NCBI GenBank assembly: GCA_949130495.1
Contig: OX422221.1
Location: 150,517,741 to 150,581,740, forward strand
Direction of reading: 5' to 3'
Origin: Sambucus nigra
Lineage: Eukaryota > Streptophyta > Magnoliopsida > Dipsacales > Adoxaceae
Length of the DNA stretch: 64,000 nt
Shown here: in pieces, positions 34,047-49,205 of the stretch
Numbering within the stretch: the stretch's first letter is position 1
Layout of the letters: each line of letters starts with the position of its first letter
Position numbers and translations under genes: made by a program
The notes under the pieces: generated by a model
The model's input: the letters and a program-made list of their open reading frames with translations, nothing else
What the model was told of the DNA's origin: nothing
Database searches by the model: none

Positions 34047-35130
34047 TATCAATGAAAACATAAAAATAAGCACCTTAATTTTAATGTAAAACCCAAATTT
34101 ATTTACCTTTGAAGAACAAAATTCCTTAGCTTACAAAAGGAATGAAATTAGGACCCTCAATATGGCATCAGTGACCGTAACCAAAAGTCACCTCAATGAT
34201 ATGTACATATGAAACATTAAACACATAAGCCATGCAATTGTAATCTATAAGATATGCTAAAAACCTGATTGAACATAACACAAAAACAAAGAAATGAAAC
34301 ATCATACTAAAAACTCAAATAAACATTATTTCTTTTATAATGAGACCTACATACATACATCACTTTGTTAGGATTTAAGCATTAGGTTGTCAGTGGGTGA
34401 GGGGAGTATGGTGCCTCAAGTACACATAATTCTTCAACCATAACTTATATATACAATTGAAAAATAAATTATTTGAGTTATCCAAATTAATTATTGGTAT
34501 GAATTTTTTGAGTGACATAAATGTAAACGTCTAGTTATTAAACGTAAACGTTGAAATGTTGAAACCATATTGATGAATCGCTCAACTGCATTCAGTACTA
34601 TAATGTGTGATTGACTGTAAAAATCAAATGGGAAAGGTGGAAAAGTAAGACCCAAAATCATACCCCACCATAATTCTTCGTCCACGTCTATTGCACTTCT
34701 ATAACATATGAAACACAGTTAGATAATTTATACATTGATAGGTGAAAATAGATTTAAAAAATTGATTAATAAACAAAAATGCATGAAATTACTATTAGAA
34801 AAACTAATTTACAATAGAATCCAAAAAAGTACATTATATGAAGCCTTTGAGATAAGAAGTTATCTTTAACATTATAAGAAGTTAGAAATAGGAAGTCATT
34901 AGAATATACATAAGTACATCTTATTAAGTGGCTTGATCGGACTTAATCCTCATTCATACTATGAAATTTACACTTATAAAAAAATGCCGCAATACATACA
35001 TTAAATACGCATTGTGAAGCATAAATCCATTCGTAACACAATAGAAGATAAAATTTGTAAAGACGTGACATTTTCACAAACACGATACCTGCTGAAAATA
35101 ATAAATAGTTTGTAATAGATAATAACAACA
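34047..35130. other. H: right part, no gene recognised
   Basis: About 1.1 kb of AT-rich sequence. A minus-strand open segment at 34491-34685 (64 codons) matches nothing I know and is probably chance. Confidence 0.45.
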
Positions 35131-35144
35131 AAATTACCTACTAA

Positions 35145-35625
35145 TAAAACCCCAAACATTTGGAAAAATTGTCGATTTAAAAAAGAAAAGAGGGGTATAC
35201 CAAATTTGAACTATGATGGATGAATCAATGGTGACAAATCTGTAACAACAATTAAAACACATGGTTTGAACTATAAAAAACATAAATTAGAAAAATCGAA
35301 CCCTAAATAAACCCCAAATAGAGTATACCTAGTTTGCTAATTTAAAGAAGGTAAAAACCCATAAATATCTCCACAATCTATGAACCATAAAATCCCCCAA
35401 AATTAAAACTCACGATTTAAAAAATAAAAAAGAGGGGTATACCTAATTTGAGTCATGATGTGATGAATCAAGGGTGAGATATCTGAAAACAACAATAAAA
35501 ACACATTATTTGAAACATAAAAACCCAAATTTGGAATATCAAATCCAAAATAAACCCCAAATAGAGTATACATGTTTGGTTCATTCGAAGAGGGAGTAAA
35601 CCCTAAATAGATTGTACCTGATGTG
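35145..35625. repeat. H: 242-bp tandem duplication
   Basis: Two diverged units: GAGGGGTATACC at 35190 and 35432 is followed in both by AATTTGA.T.ATGATG, AACAACAAT.AAAACACAT and AAATAAACCCCAAATAGAGTATAC. A third partial start (GTAAACCCTAAATAGATTGTACC) follows at about 35595. Confidence 0.8.
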
Positions 35626-35950
35626 TTGATTTGGAGAGGGTGCCAACACGTATAATGCAAAGAGAGAGGTTGTGGTTTCATAATTCAAATAGAGAGAAAT
35701 ATCATGGTTTGTCGAAGATGAGAGAGGTAGGTAGAAAAAGTGTCTTTCGAAGAAAGGGGCAATGTTACTAAAATACTCCATTTTTTAATTAAAGGGTAAC
35801 TTTTATAAGTAGAAAAAGAGGGGGAACCAAATAATTGAAGGTTATGTTTGTAAAAAACAAAGAGATGTGATCTCAACCATTAAAATATGTAAGGATGTGA
35901 CATTAATCTTCACCATTAAGATATGTACATAATTTAAAATTTTCCCTATC

Positions 35951-38290
<2,340 letters not shown>

Positions 38291-38315
38291 GAATTTTGAG
38301 GACGAAATTCCATTG

Positions 38316-38327
38316 TAAGGGGGGAGT
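38316..38327 (+). other. C: polypurine tract
   Basis: AAGGGGGGAGTA immediately before TGTAACA; the same layout as AAGGGGGAAGTA in element B. Confidence 0.75.
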
Positions 38328-38762
38328 ATGTAACAACCCGTACCTTTGGACATAATTAAATTCCATAATTGAGTATAAATTGGAATTTGAGGAATTTCTC
38401 GGAATAGTAATTGTCGGGATTTCTAAGGATTTGAGGATTGTCGATGGGTGAAATATTTACTTTTGGGATTAAGTAAATATGTCGAGGTGTTTTAATTATA
38501 TGTCGTCGTTGAGTAAAGCAACAGAAGATATTATTTTAATGAGAAAAACCCGCATTAAGCTATTTTGGGTTAAAATAGTGAATTGCGATCAAGTACCTCT
38601 GATGGAAATTTCGACTGCGCCGTGAGTCTTGGAATGGCCGAGATAGTCGAAAAAGAGTGTCCGATTGTCGAAATTAAGTTTCGGGTAATTTTAGAGTTAA
38701 AAGGGCTCGTAATTGAGTAAACGAGTCGTTTTGGGGTTTTAAGGGGTATAGGCCCTTTTCTC

Positions 38763-38860
38763 CTTATATAAGGAAGGAGAGGGGGAGAAAAGAGAAAGAA
38801 AAGAGAGAAGAGAGAGAGGAAGGAAGGAAGAAGAGGAGAGAAAAGAGGAGAAAAGGGGAA
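38763..38860 (+). promoter_or_regulatory. C: TATA box and GA-rich leader in the LTR
   Basis: CTTATATAAG at 38763-38772 is followed by about 85 bases almost only of A and G (GGAGAGGGGGAGAAAAGAGA type). This is a plausible U3-R promoter with purine-rich 5' leader. Confidence 0.6.
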
Positions 38861-40380
38861 ACTTCGGCCAACCTCCGCGGGATTCGACTCGGGATCATCG
38901 AATTATATCCACGAGGCAAGTGTTTACTTGATTTATTTACTTTTGAGAATAAATTCTCATATCATAGTTGGTAATAACAAACCCTAAAGATTTTGAGTTG
39001 GGTTTTTGTGGATAAAATGGGTTTTCAGGAGTTAAAACGAATAAACCCCAATAATTTTCTAATCGGAGAAACTTAGAAATTAATCGAAATTAATTGTTGG
39101 TTTTGGGTTCTAGGATGTTTAGAACCATTTTTATATGAGTAGTAATAGTTGGTTGAGGTTGTAGGACATTGGGAGAGGAGACAAAAGATTGGGAGAAGAT
39201 TTAATGGCCGAAACAGTCTCAGAGAAGACGATGAACAGTGACCTGCGTCATTGCCGAATTGATTCGGACTAGAGGCTAATCGATTAGTCTCTTGGTCAAA
39301 AAATTTACATTGTATATCTTTTCGATACGGTCGCGTGGGCACCTCATGACCAATCGGTTATAGTGATTTTTCTACGGAAAGATGTCCGAGATCGAAATCG
39401 TTAGTTAGAAATCAAACCTGATATTGGGAGAATTAAGGCTAGAATTGTTTGGAGATAAATATTAGGGGTTCCTAAATATAGAGTGGGGACCTCTAGATTA
39501 TTATTTGGATATGATGTAGTCCTTGGGTTCGTGGAAAATAAATCCACAACCTATTTAATTTAAGGGTGTTCGGGGACGAACATCAATTGGGATAGTTTTA
39601 GTGGCTATTGTAGCCTATATGATTATACATGCGGAATACCATAATTATGTTAGTGATGGTTGTGGTAATCCTATGAGATTATTAGGATGAAATTGGGAAT
39701 ATAGATATATATATTCACTTAATGTAAAATGGTATAATTGGAGATATCCAATAAATCCCTAAATGGGATTTAGGTATCTATTATTTATCAAAGTAAGGAA
39801 ATAATTTGGGTTTAGTATCATGCGTATATGAATGCATGATTATGATTCTTTGAGAGAATCTTTGGGATTATTGGTCATCGTTAGATGTGATTGGAAATTA
39901 TGGCCATGTATATATATTCGAGGAGGAATATATAGTGTATATATATACTATGTGATTAAAGTATATATATGATATGATGTAAATGACTTTTGAAAATGTA
40001 AAAATGAATGTTTTCAAAATGGAAAAGAAATGATTTTCATAAATCATAATTTATGGATACACACCTCTCTAAATCGCTATCATAAGGGAAGTTGCGCACG
40101 TGAGGTGAAGTCCCCTGGCTAATGAATGCAGGGGAATGTAGTCCTAGGACATATGAGCGATTATTATATGTTTTTATGCGATATAAAGGTAATTCTGGGT
40201 GTCGTTCTGACTCTCCCACAGGCATATGGCCGCTTCCCGACGTTTCGGTAGGATCCCAGGTTGTCTTATTTGATAGGCCCTGGAAGATGATAGCCATTTA
40301 GGGATGCGTCCAGTGGGGAAACTAGGAGGGACGGTCTTAGAAACCTTATATGATATGTTAAAGCAATTCATGATAATGAA

Positions 40381-40860
40381 TTGGCTTTAAATACATTTCC
40401 TGGATGGATGAAGGGAAATGGGACAAACGAATTGGCTTCGGATACATTTCCCGCATGGAAGAAGGGAAATGGAAGCATATGATATGAAAAAGCATTTTTA
40501 TGATAATAAAAATGGCTTTTGAATACATTTCATGGATGGAAGAAGGGAAATGGGATGTTATAAAACAGAAAAGAATTTTTATGATAATAAAATTGGCTTT
40601 AAATACACTTCCTAGATGGAAGAAGGGAAATGGGATATTATGGAATAAAAAATCATTTTTATAATAATAAAACTTTCTTTAAATACATTTCCTAGATAGA
40701 AGAAAGGAAATGGAATTTTTGAGATAAAAATGAAAAGTATTGGTAAAAATTTTGTAAATGAATCCTCAGTCCGGGAGATAGATTCGGATGTGTATTGTAA
40801 AGATGAAATTGAATTGGTAAACCTCAGTCCGGGAGATATTATCCGGATGTATATGGTAAG
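40381..40860. repeat. C: minisatellite in the LTR
   Basis: A unit of about 80 bp containing TTGGCTTTAAATACATTTCC and GATGGAAGAAGGGAAATGG repeats from 40432 with starts at 40512, 40593 and 40673, preceded by a 51-bp short unit at 40381. A second tandem pair, 58 bp apart, carries CCTCAGTCCGGGAGATA (40764 and 40822). Confidence 0.85.
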
Positions 40861-42604
40861 ATGTATATAAAAATGAATATGAGATGGATGTTAATATATA
40901 AGCATGTACTTATACTTTAGTTTTGTGCTACGGGCCTAATGGATCTCTACCATTAACCCTGCCAAGTAGTAGTGTATCGAGGGGGTTCCTTGTTTGGATT
41001 ACGCTTCGCGAGACACCCCACGCATGAACTTAACGCAGTGTTGAGAATGGAAAGAAGTTTAGCCCTTAGTGCTCGGGCTGTAGACGTTTCTAGTATATGG
41101 GTGAATTAGATTAGTTAGGTGGGGTAGCTTAACAAGAATGTTAAGTGTGTTAGGTGTGCACTATTAGAAGAGAGGTGAGGGGTATCTCATGGGAGTGCGA
41201 TGCCAATTTAAATATGAGATAAATCCTTTTTCTAAAAATAAGGCATTTATGCACCTGCTAAATATTTTCAAACTCGGGCTCTGACCCGTTTATCTACTTT
41301 TTTCCTCTCTTGCTATATATTTATATATAGGTTTCCAGACACAGGAACGCCTGGATGGCACTTCCTTCGAGTCAGACGTCAGCTGCAGCAGCTGTGGATG
41401 CATGGAGGTTCTCGACAGACGCTTCCATTCTTGTAATCTAGATAGGAGGTATTGTATAAACATTCGGGTTAATAAGCCAACTGCATTTATTTATTCTTTT
41501 ACCGCCTTTTAGCGCGGCATTCGATATAGTTGTATCATATTTGAACCGAGTGTTCGATATTTTATTTCATTTTAGTTTCATTTATATAAACTGTGTGAAT
41601 GTTTTAAATTGTTGTGGTTTAAAAAGAGTAGTTAAGTAAAATTTTGAAGCTAGCCTAATAGGTTATTAGTAATTAAATTGGTTTTCGATTGTGATGCTAA
41701 GAATGATCCATATGCGACTCATGTTTTAATTTGATATAAGAGTGATCGCCCGGTATTTTATTAGGCGGGGTGTCACAATATCATAGGATTATACACAATT
41801 ACCCATACTCGTATCCCGTGAGATAACCAAAAAAAGCTTGCATACGCCTCCCATAGTGTTTCACGACTGGGGCTCCCATACACCCTATACCACATGCACA
41901 CATGCAAAAATATCACATATATAACACATATATATACACACCACACTCAACCACGTATATAATTCGTAACTATAAAGTAAAGGAATACTCTAATTCCTTA
42001 TTAACTAAGACTAAACTCTTCTTGAAATTACCCCACTCATTCAACTAGTGGTGAGAACATCCCTCGGTGCGTCTAACATTGCATTCTTTCATCATGTGTG
42101 CCTTAATTCATATAATATCTCTCCGCTCGATGAGCTATTTCTATACACAAGTAATTTCGAACATTTTTCACCAAACGTCTTAGATCCCTAATGTCTTTCA
42201 ACTCTCGACACGTACTAAGCTTCATGCATGGGATGTCTCGCAAGGGAAATCTTAACAAGGAACCCTCTCAATACACTATTGCCTAGCTTAGTCGGCTATT
42301 AAGATTCGTTGGCTTGAGACCAAACATTAAACAATGCAATAACGATGCAATTCTCAACTTATGACAATTATAGCAAAGGTTCACCCCTTCTAAAAGTGAT
42401 ACCAAACCCTTTAATTTAGTCAGTCCAATAATGCTAAGTACATCGTGATTTTCTCAAATATCCTATAAGACACTCTTTGCCCATCCTTAAATCTAAGAGA
42501 GTGCTTAAGCACTTATAAACCTCTGAAAATCTAACCATTCCAGTAAGGTTTTACTATCACTAGTCGCCCTGACAATGTCACTATGCTAACACCATACGTG
42601 ACCA

Positions 42605-42754
42605 TAGGCCTGCAACGGATCAGATTTTATCTGAATCCGAATTTAAATCCGATCCGTTTACACGGATTTGGATCACGTCGATTACCCGATTACCCGTTTA
42701 TTAAATGGAGCGGATTTGGATTCATATGATCCGATCCGTTAATAATCCGATTCG

Positions 42755-42789
<35 letters not shown>

Positions 42790-43164
42790 ATTTAGAAATT
42801 TATTAATATTTTAAATATATATATTTTAATAGGTATTTATAATAGTTCGATATTAATATATATTGTATTTATTTACAATAGTAATTTATATTAAATAGTT
42901 ATTTAAATATATTTTTTGAAATATATTATAATAGTTATTTATAATATATACTGTATTTTGAAATTTATAATAGTTATTTATAATATTATAATCGGATCAG
43001 ATCGGATAAACGGATCGGATTAACAAATTCTTAACGGATTCGAATTCGGAACCCTAATAGATAATCCTTCGGATAATCGGATCGGACTCGTATCCGTTTA
43101 ACATAAACGGATTCGAATTTGGATTGGCCTGATCTAGTCCGAATCTGACCCATTTACAGGCCTA
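42605..43164. mobile_element. hAT-type MITE
   Basis: 560 bp with ends TAGGCCTGCAA and (inverted) TAGGCCTGTAA, flanked by perfect 8-bp duplications CGTGACCA (42597-42604 and 43165-43172). The subterminal regions are packed with GGATCGGAT/GATCCGATCC repeats in both orientations, and the centre is AT-rich with an (AT)n run at about 42765-42787. The TAGGxxTG ends, 8-bp duplication and CGGAT-rich subterminal repeats are typical of plant hAT MITEs. It has no transposase. Confidence 0.92.
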
Positions 43165-45108
43165 CGTGACCATGCAAATCTTCATGTAACCAAGGTCATC
43201 ACTAGCCATAAAATTCTTAAAATCACCGAAATGCGTATAATATAATTTCTTATGATCACTCGTATCCTTAATACTAGGATAAATCCATCGTCGGCTAACC
43301 ATTCCACATAGCCATCCCATAAAGTATGCTTCCACTAGCATATAATCCATATAAGTACTTTGAACTCGAAAATAGCCTCCAATAAATATACCAATGCCTT
43401 AAGCCAAAATCAATATCATTATCCTATTCACTATGAAATCCACAGTAGGGCATCGCCACTCCCCAAGAATAACTACTAGAATGCACAAGGTGTTTACAAA
43501 AATCATTAACCATTACCCTCTCCTAAATCACAAATAAGTGATAACGATGAAGACGTTCGCATATCCACTACCATCCAACATATAAAGAAGAATGTACATA
43601 TAGAATAAATCACATAGTCACTTTTATATGGAATGAGGTTCCCACCAACAACATCAAATCCAAGTAAATACCAACCCATAATCCACGTGATTGGGTCAAC
43701 ACTCAATCCACCTATAAAAAGACAACTCTCATCAAAACCATTATGCCCAACCAAGGAACATCAATATATAATGTATAGATATTATGAACATCACACTTCA
43801 TTATATCCCTAATCCAAGAACTGTGTCAGTAGCAAACCTAAAATCCTCACATCATTGCACCTATTCTCGACAAGATGATATTTCCCAAATCATACGAAAC
43901 CCGCGGCTATAACCCCAATGCCCGTAGAAATTCCCACCATCTAGAGTTCATAAAACCTCAATTATACAATCCTTACTCCAACACTACCATACACGTAATC
44001 TACATTTGGTGACCTACTAACTACATGACCATACTCCACACATCATAAAAATTGAAATTATTATTCATCTTAGGACATCTCTCCTTCTCGGCTCAACTTC
44101 CTATTTCGTCACATTCTCTTCAATTCTCCTCCAATTGTCCTAAATATGGGCACTCTCATTCTTACCTTCTTAATTAAAACCCTTAATCGAAACACGCTCT
44201 TTCTTTAATTCCCTAGGAACTTACTTGTTCCTAAACATTTTTCATAACTAATACATCAATAAAATACATGCATATAATGCACAGGAAACTCCATCCTCAT
44301 ACAAATATCTAATTGAGTCATATCAACTCAAACCAATAAAAAAATTAATATTGTCTTCTCCAATTTCCCCTTCACTCAGGCATACTACTAATTATTTCTA
44401 ACTAGTCTCCAATTCATATTCCATAACCACACAGTGAACCTACTCCTAAGTCTAGACACTAACATAACCATAACACTAATCACAAATGGTTTAACCACAT
44501 AAATCAGCTTTGCTCAAATCTGAGTGCAATACCAAATTCAAATCTCTAATTAGAATTAATCCACGTGTAAATTAATCATCAAAGTCCTTATATTTTGCTA
44601 AAACGCAGCAATCCATTTCCCTTTCTCTTACATGAATGAAATTTCATAAGGTCATTTTACTAGCCTAAATTTTCCTCATAATTCATATTACCATACGTAG
44701 AACCTAAACTCCAATAGGCTCTTCATTAACCAAAATTCCTTAATATCTCCAAAAATGGACTCAACAAGAAATATATTCACTAGCGTTTGCCTATAAGAGC
44801 CTTTAGGTTGCATAATTTACCCTAAAACAAGATAATTTTAAATAATATTCCTCACAACTATAGTGGGCACACTGTCCAATAACTCGTTCCACACTTGACC
44901 ATTAACTTATAACAGTATTCACTTTCATGATATTATAATATCAAATACTTCTGAAGTCATTCCAATGCTAAATGACAACGAATGATGTGACACGCATCAC
45001 CGCAATACCAGAGTAGAAAATCCTATAAAAGTTTCAAGACATATCAAGGAAGGATCAGTAGAAAATGAAACGGATGCAGCACAGATCGTAAGGACACTAG
45101 AACCATGA

Positions 45109-45121
45109 TGCTCTGATACCA
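45109..45121 (-). other. A: primer-binding site (tRNA-iMet)
   Basis: On the minus strand TGGTATCAGAGCA, four bases after the 5' LTR end. This is the standard primer site for plant initiator tRNA-Met, and it fixes the direction of A. Confidence 0.88.
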
Positions 45122-45125
45122 ACTA

Positions 45126-46405
45126 TGATAACTCGTATTTTTTCCACGCCGGGTTGACCAGGTCGAACATGAAAAACTAGGGATGTCTAAAAAATTTATA
45201 TCATTCTCAACATCAACATAAACTAAAAAACATGGTAAATCCAAAACAACGCAATTTAGAATTCAATAGGATATGATGAACAAAAATACTAAACTGTGAA
45301 AACTGAATCCACTATATAAAAGCCTATTGTTATAATTATTCAACTGAATAAAAGAGTACAACTGAACTTCCTCTAACTAGAAAATTCCAATTGAAAGAAA
45401 AATAGAGTACAAAGGTAACCCTTTCATATAACTCTGAATATGTTGACAGCTGTAATTAACCAGTAACTCAACTCTGTGAATACTAAGCTGGATCGCCATA
45501 ACCACAAGTCTGACTGCTCCATCCTCTTAACTTGTTTGTACAATAATAATACCAGAGGGAAAACATTTTATAACTTTGTTCAGCACACTAAAGTTGCAAG
45601 AATTAACTTGCAATACCAATAAATAATAATGTAGTTAATTCGCAAGACATACCACCCATCATCTCTCACAACTAATGATATCTCACCTCTCACCTAAGTG
45701 CAATACTGCGCACTTGTCCCAACCCAAGTCCTCAATTTTCTAGAAGTGTCTATATCAAAACAATTAAGCATTATCTGTAACAAGCAACTACCATGGAATA
45801 CTACCAATAACCTAAATATGATTTCACCAAAAGGTCCCCAAAAATATTTTATTAACGTATTCATTGCCTCATAAACATAATGCTCGTCCTCTTTAAATAT
45901 CATTTAATTAATTGATTTATTATCCAAGTATCATAAGGGATATGTCGCAACCACGTACCATGGACAAAGGAGTGTAACTAGACACACATGAAAAAATAAA
46001 ACCCAAATACCTAGCTCTGCACTATCACTCATAAGGGACACACAAGTAAACCACATAAAGTACCAAATGTGTAATAGTATATATATCTACCCTTAGTGTC
46101 CACCTCGTGCTTCTATCAACAAGTCCTAATGAGTCCCTTGCCTGATGGACTAAAACAAAATACATATAAGTGGGTTGATCATAAGGCAACCTACTCTATT
46201 CATACTGAGACATAATAGCTAGAACATCTCATCCTACTTCTCTCATGATAAAGTGGCGACCACTAACCATGTGATCTAAAATAATGACCGACACTGCAAT
46301 AAAGCACATCTCAACTAGCAAGTGGTACCCAGTCCCAATGTCGAACACAACCCTAAAGAAATATATTCCCCATGAATACGGGTATCTCCACATAATCACA
46401 CACAC

Positions 46406-46485
<80 letters not shown>

Positions 46486-48362
46486 CTAGCGTACCCAACC
46501 ATCTAGATCCCCACATCATTGGATCCTTAGGTAAATTTTGGTTTACAATCTCTAAAAGTAGGTTAAACATATATAAACAAGTAGGATATAGCACAAACAC
46601 TCAAACGTAACCCAGATCACTTTAAATTCATAATAACCTAATTACACTTTACTTTCTTAGGTTTGCCAAATCTTAAACATATTAAATTCACCTCCTAGTT
46701 TATTAGATCTCTAAACTATGAGTACATATATATATATACACACACACTCTCTTGTAATGTATACAAGTAAATCCTCATTAAATTACTAAATTAATCTCAC
46801 AGTTTATATCCTCTCAAGACCTTAATTAAATCTCCCAAACACTTTAGCTCATTACTCTCTAAGCTCGATATATACATACGACCATTGGATACCGCTCAGT
46901 CGCGTGTTTATCCATTATAACAAAATACTAATACTGGATATGAGTACAATTGTACAAGGGTCATCTCTAACCTATATAATTATCCTCAATATTAACAAAG
47001 TCTGATCCATCACTAAATTTGGTGTAGTAATCCTAAAGTAAAGCCTCAACTACAAATCACCAAATACATTTTTTGGTCTCACGTACCGTTTCATAAAAAA
47101 ATCATATCAAGTTAAAAAAATTGAAAAATAAGGAATCAATGCCCACGCCTCCGTATTTCGATTTTGTACAACTTAGGAAAATTCTCAAAGTAGGTAGAAC
47201 GAGAAAGGCACTCCATTTGAATGATGTTCTAACGACGTTCCAATGAGAAAGACATTGTACTTCATCCCCAACTATGAAAATTAGTCATAAAACTCACCAA
47301 AACATCCATCGAAGCCAGACCAATGTCAACAATCAAATTCCCATCATACCAGATCTTAAACTAACATCTAGGGAAAAAGATCCTAATGATTTCTAATAAT
47401 AAACAAGGGTTTTAAGCATGATTTTAATAAATAATCAAATTAACCCAAAATTTCTCAAGAAAAATCTATATATCCCTACTATCTATTAATTCAAGATTCA
47501 TTGAATAAGGATTCGATTAAAAGGGCACTATAAACCTAAACATAAATTCTCTCATAATTCCCAAGAGTTATACATTGTCGATTTCGAGTTTTATCTCCAA
47601 AGTCTTAACTTTCAAAGTAAGATTAATTACTAGTAATCATAATCAGTCCCAGTCATGAATCATCATGTAAATCAATCTCCAACATAATAAAAACTCTGAA
47701 ATCGTATGAGAAAGCATGCTTATAAATTAAGAAACGCGTTATTAATGATATTGCAAGAAAATTATTGCCTTTGATGATGAATGAATAATCTTCCTTTTAG
47801 ATTATCCTACTTTTCTCCTCTCTAAGTTTCTTAACCTTTCCCATAATGTTTACAGAGGCTATGTTCAATCAAACTAGATGGGTAAACCTAATTAGGACTG
47901 TTTAAATTATAAATAACTTCCTAAATCTCATATCTCCCCAACATGCCTAATTTCATAACCCCATATGAGTCCAAAATTCTACCCGGAATGGCCCAAAAAC
48001 TCCCCTAAGTGTATACCTACCTCCTGAGATCAATTTAAAGTGATAAAAACACATAAACGAACACCTGTGTCACCCCGAAGACTAGTCTAAATTATATTAC
48101 CCTTAACCCACGGTAACATCTCATGGCATCAATAAAATGACACACTTAATCATCCATGCGTATACATAGCTCATAGTCATATAATTAATATCATTAATTA
48201 ATTATTACAAGCCCATGTTACCCAAAATCACACTATATGCAATATTTAATTATCATCTAAATTATGCCAAATCATTATTACGAAGCGACAAAAGTAATAA
48301 TCTGTCCCATTTATTTATTTATTCTCACTTCATAAATAACCGTGGAAATACGGGGTATTACA
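45126..48362 (-). repeat. A: 5' LTR, intact length
   Basis: 3237 bp; on the minus strand it starts TGTAATACCCCGTATTTCC and ends GAGTTATCA. It is homologous to the interrupted 3' LTR (20043 to about 21035 and 36052-38290). It contains AT/GA microsatellites at 46409-46486. Confidence 0.9.
46409..46486. repeat. (AT)n followed by (GA)n in A 5' LTR
   Basis: About 48 bases of AT then about 28 bases of AG. The GA part is absent from the 3' LTR copy at 36408. Confidence 0.95.
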
Positions 48363-48980
48363 ATACTTGGGAGTGATTACAGGTGCATTGAATTTTACAG
48401 GAGTGGGATAGTTAATCACGGAGGACGAAAATGGCCATCCATGCACAAAACCTCTTTGTAGTGGGTTTTTGTCTTGATGAGGTCCCCTAGATGATCCTCT
48501 ATTCATTTGATTGATCTCTTCCATGGTTAGGCTTTTGTGTTTGGCCAAATATGAATGGTATTCAATATATCCAGTTGACCACATGGTTGATGTTTTACCT
48601 AGTTGGTTGGAGAATCCTTCATATTTTGACCCACTTCTTCGAGTAGATATGCTAATATCATACCCCAAATTTAGCCTCCTAGTGTCCACTACCACTTAAC
48701 CACAATTCTCTTATCTCTGATCCATGTATGGGGTAGGAGGGGGCATTCCCTTACACTTATGTGGGTTTTTATCCACAACTAGAGTCACTGTAACTAGTTC
48801 TGGATGAACTAGACAACTATGTGAGGACATAACACTTTTAGTGAGATGCCTCATGTTTTCTTACAAAGCTTCTTGGATGTTATCCAAAATTTGCATAAAT
48901 CCTTCTAGATCTCCTATTCTAATAGGGTTTGAGTGCGGTGTTTCTTCTTTATCCTTACTACTTTTAGGTTGTTCAACCAT
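48363..48980 (-). pseudogene. Element E, upstream part: gag N-terminus
   Basis: A gag start is seen at ATG 48980-48978 on the minus strand (MVEQPKSSKDKEE, then GDLEGFMQILDNIQEAL). Through a few stops it continues to the open segment ending at 48363 with KFNAPVITPKY. This is where Tat gag proteins continue with DGxxDPxxH, and exactly that continuation is read at 20042-20000, beyond element A. Together they show a single gag cut by A. Confidence 0.78.
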
Positions 48981-49205
48981 TTTTTAATATGATTTAAAGA
49001 AAAGTACAGTACAATAACAGAAAAACATGATATGATTGAAGACTTTCAAAATTGAAAGCGGAGAGGATTTTTTAGGCTAGAAAACAAAGTATTTAAGTTC
49101 GGATTACATGCGGTTGTGCAATGGAACAATAAATCAATAGTTTAAAGTGGCAAATCAAATAAATTTGCTGATCTGATTAGCGAGATGGTCGTCAAAAAAA
49201 TTGGA
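48981..49205 (-). other. E: leader with possible primer-site region
   Basis: About 220 bp upstream of the E gag start with no coding signal. The sequence TTTGACGACCATCTCGC (minus strand, about 49195-49179) lies where the primer site should be, but I cannot match it to a tRNA with confidence. Confidence 0.4.

Larger units (their letters stand above)
41776..45125 (-). other. A: internal region, non-coding
   Basis: About 2.8 kb once the MITE is removed. Scattered minus-strand open segments (43162-43350, 43506-43754) match nothing I recognise. No gag, RT or integrase motif was found, so A could not move by itself. Its left end (about 42200-42300) carries a block also seen in B and C. The polypurine tract is missing, apparently lost with the arrival of C. 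Confidence 0.6.

Noticed and set aside
43506..43754. 82-codon minus-strand ORF with a hydrophobic stretch (possible membrane or env-like protein)
   Set aside because: Too short, no partner motifs, and in a decayed non-coding internal region.
45309..45325. TATA-like CACTATATAAAAGCC on the plus strand of the A LTR, conserved at 20229
   Set aside because: It faces the wrong way for element A, whose primer site is on the minus strand. Conservation follows from LTR homology; an antisense promoter is possible but unsupported.
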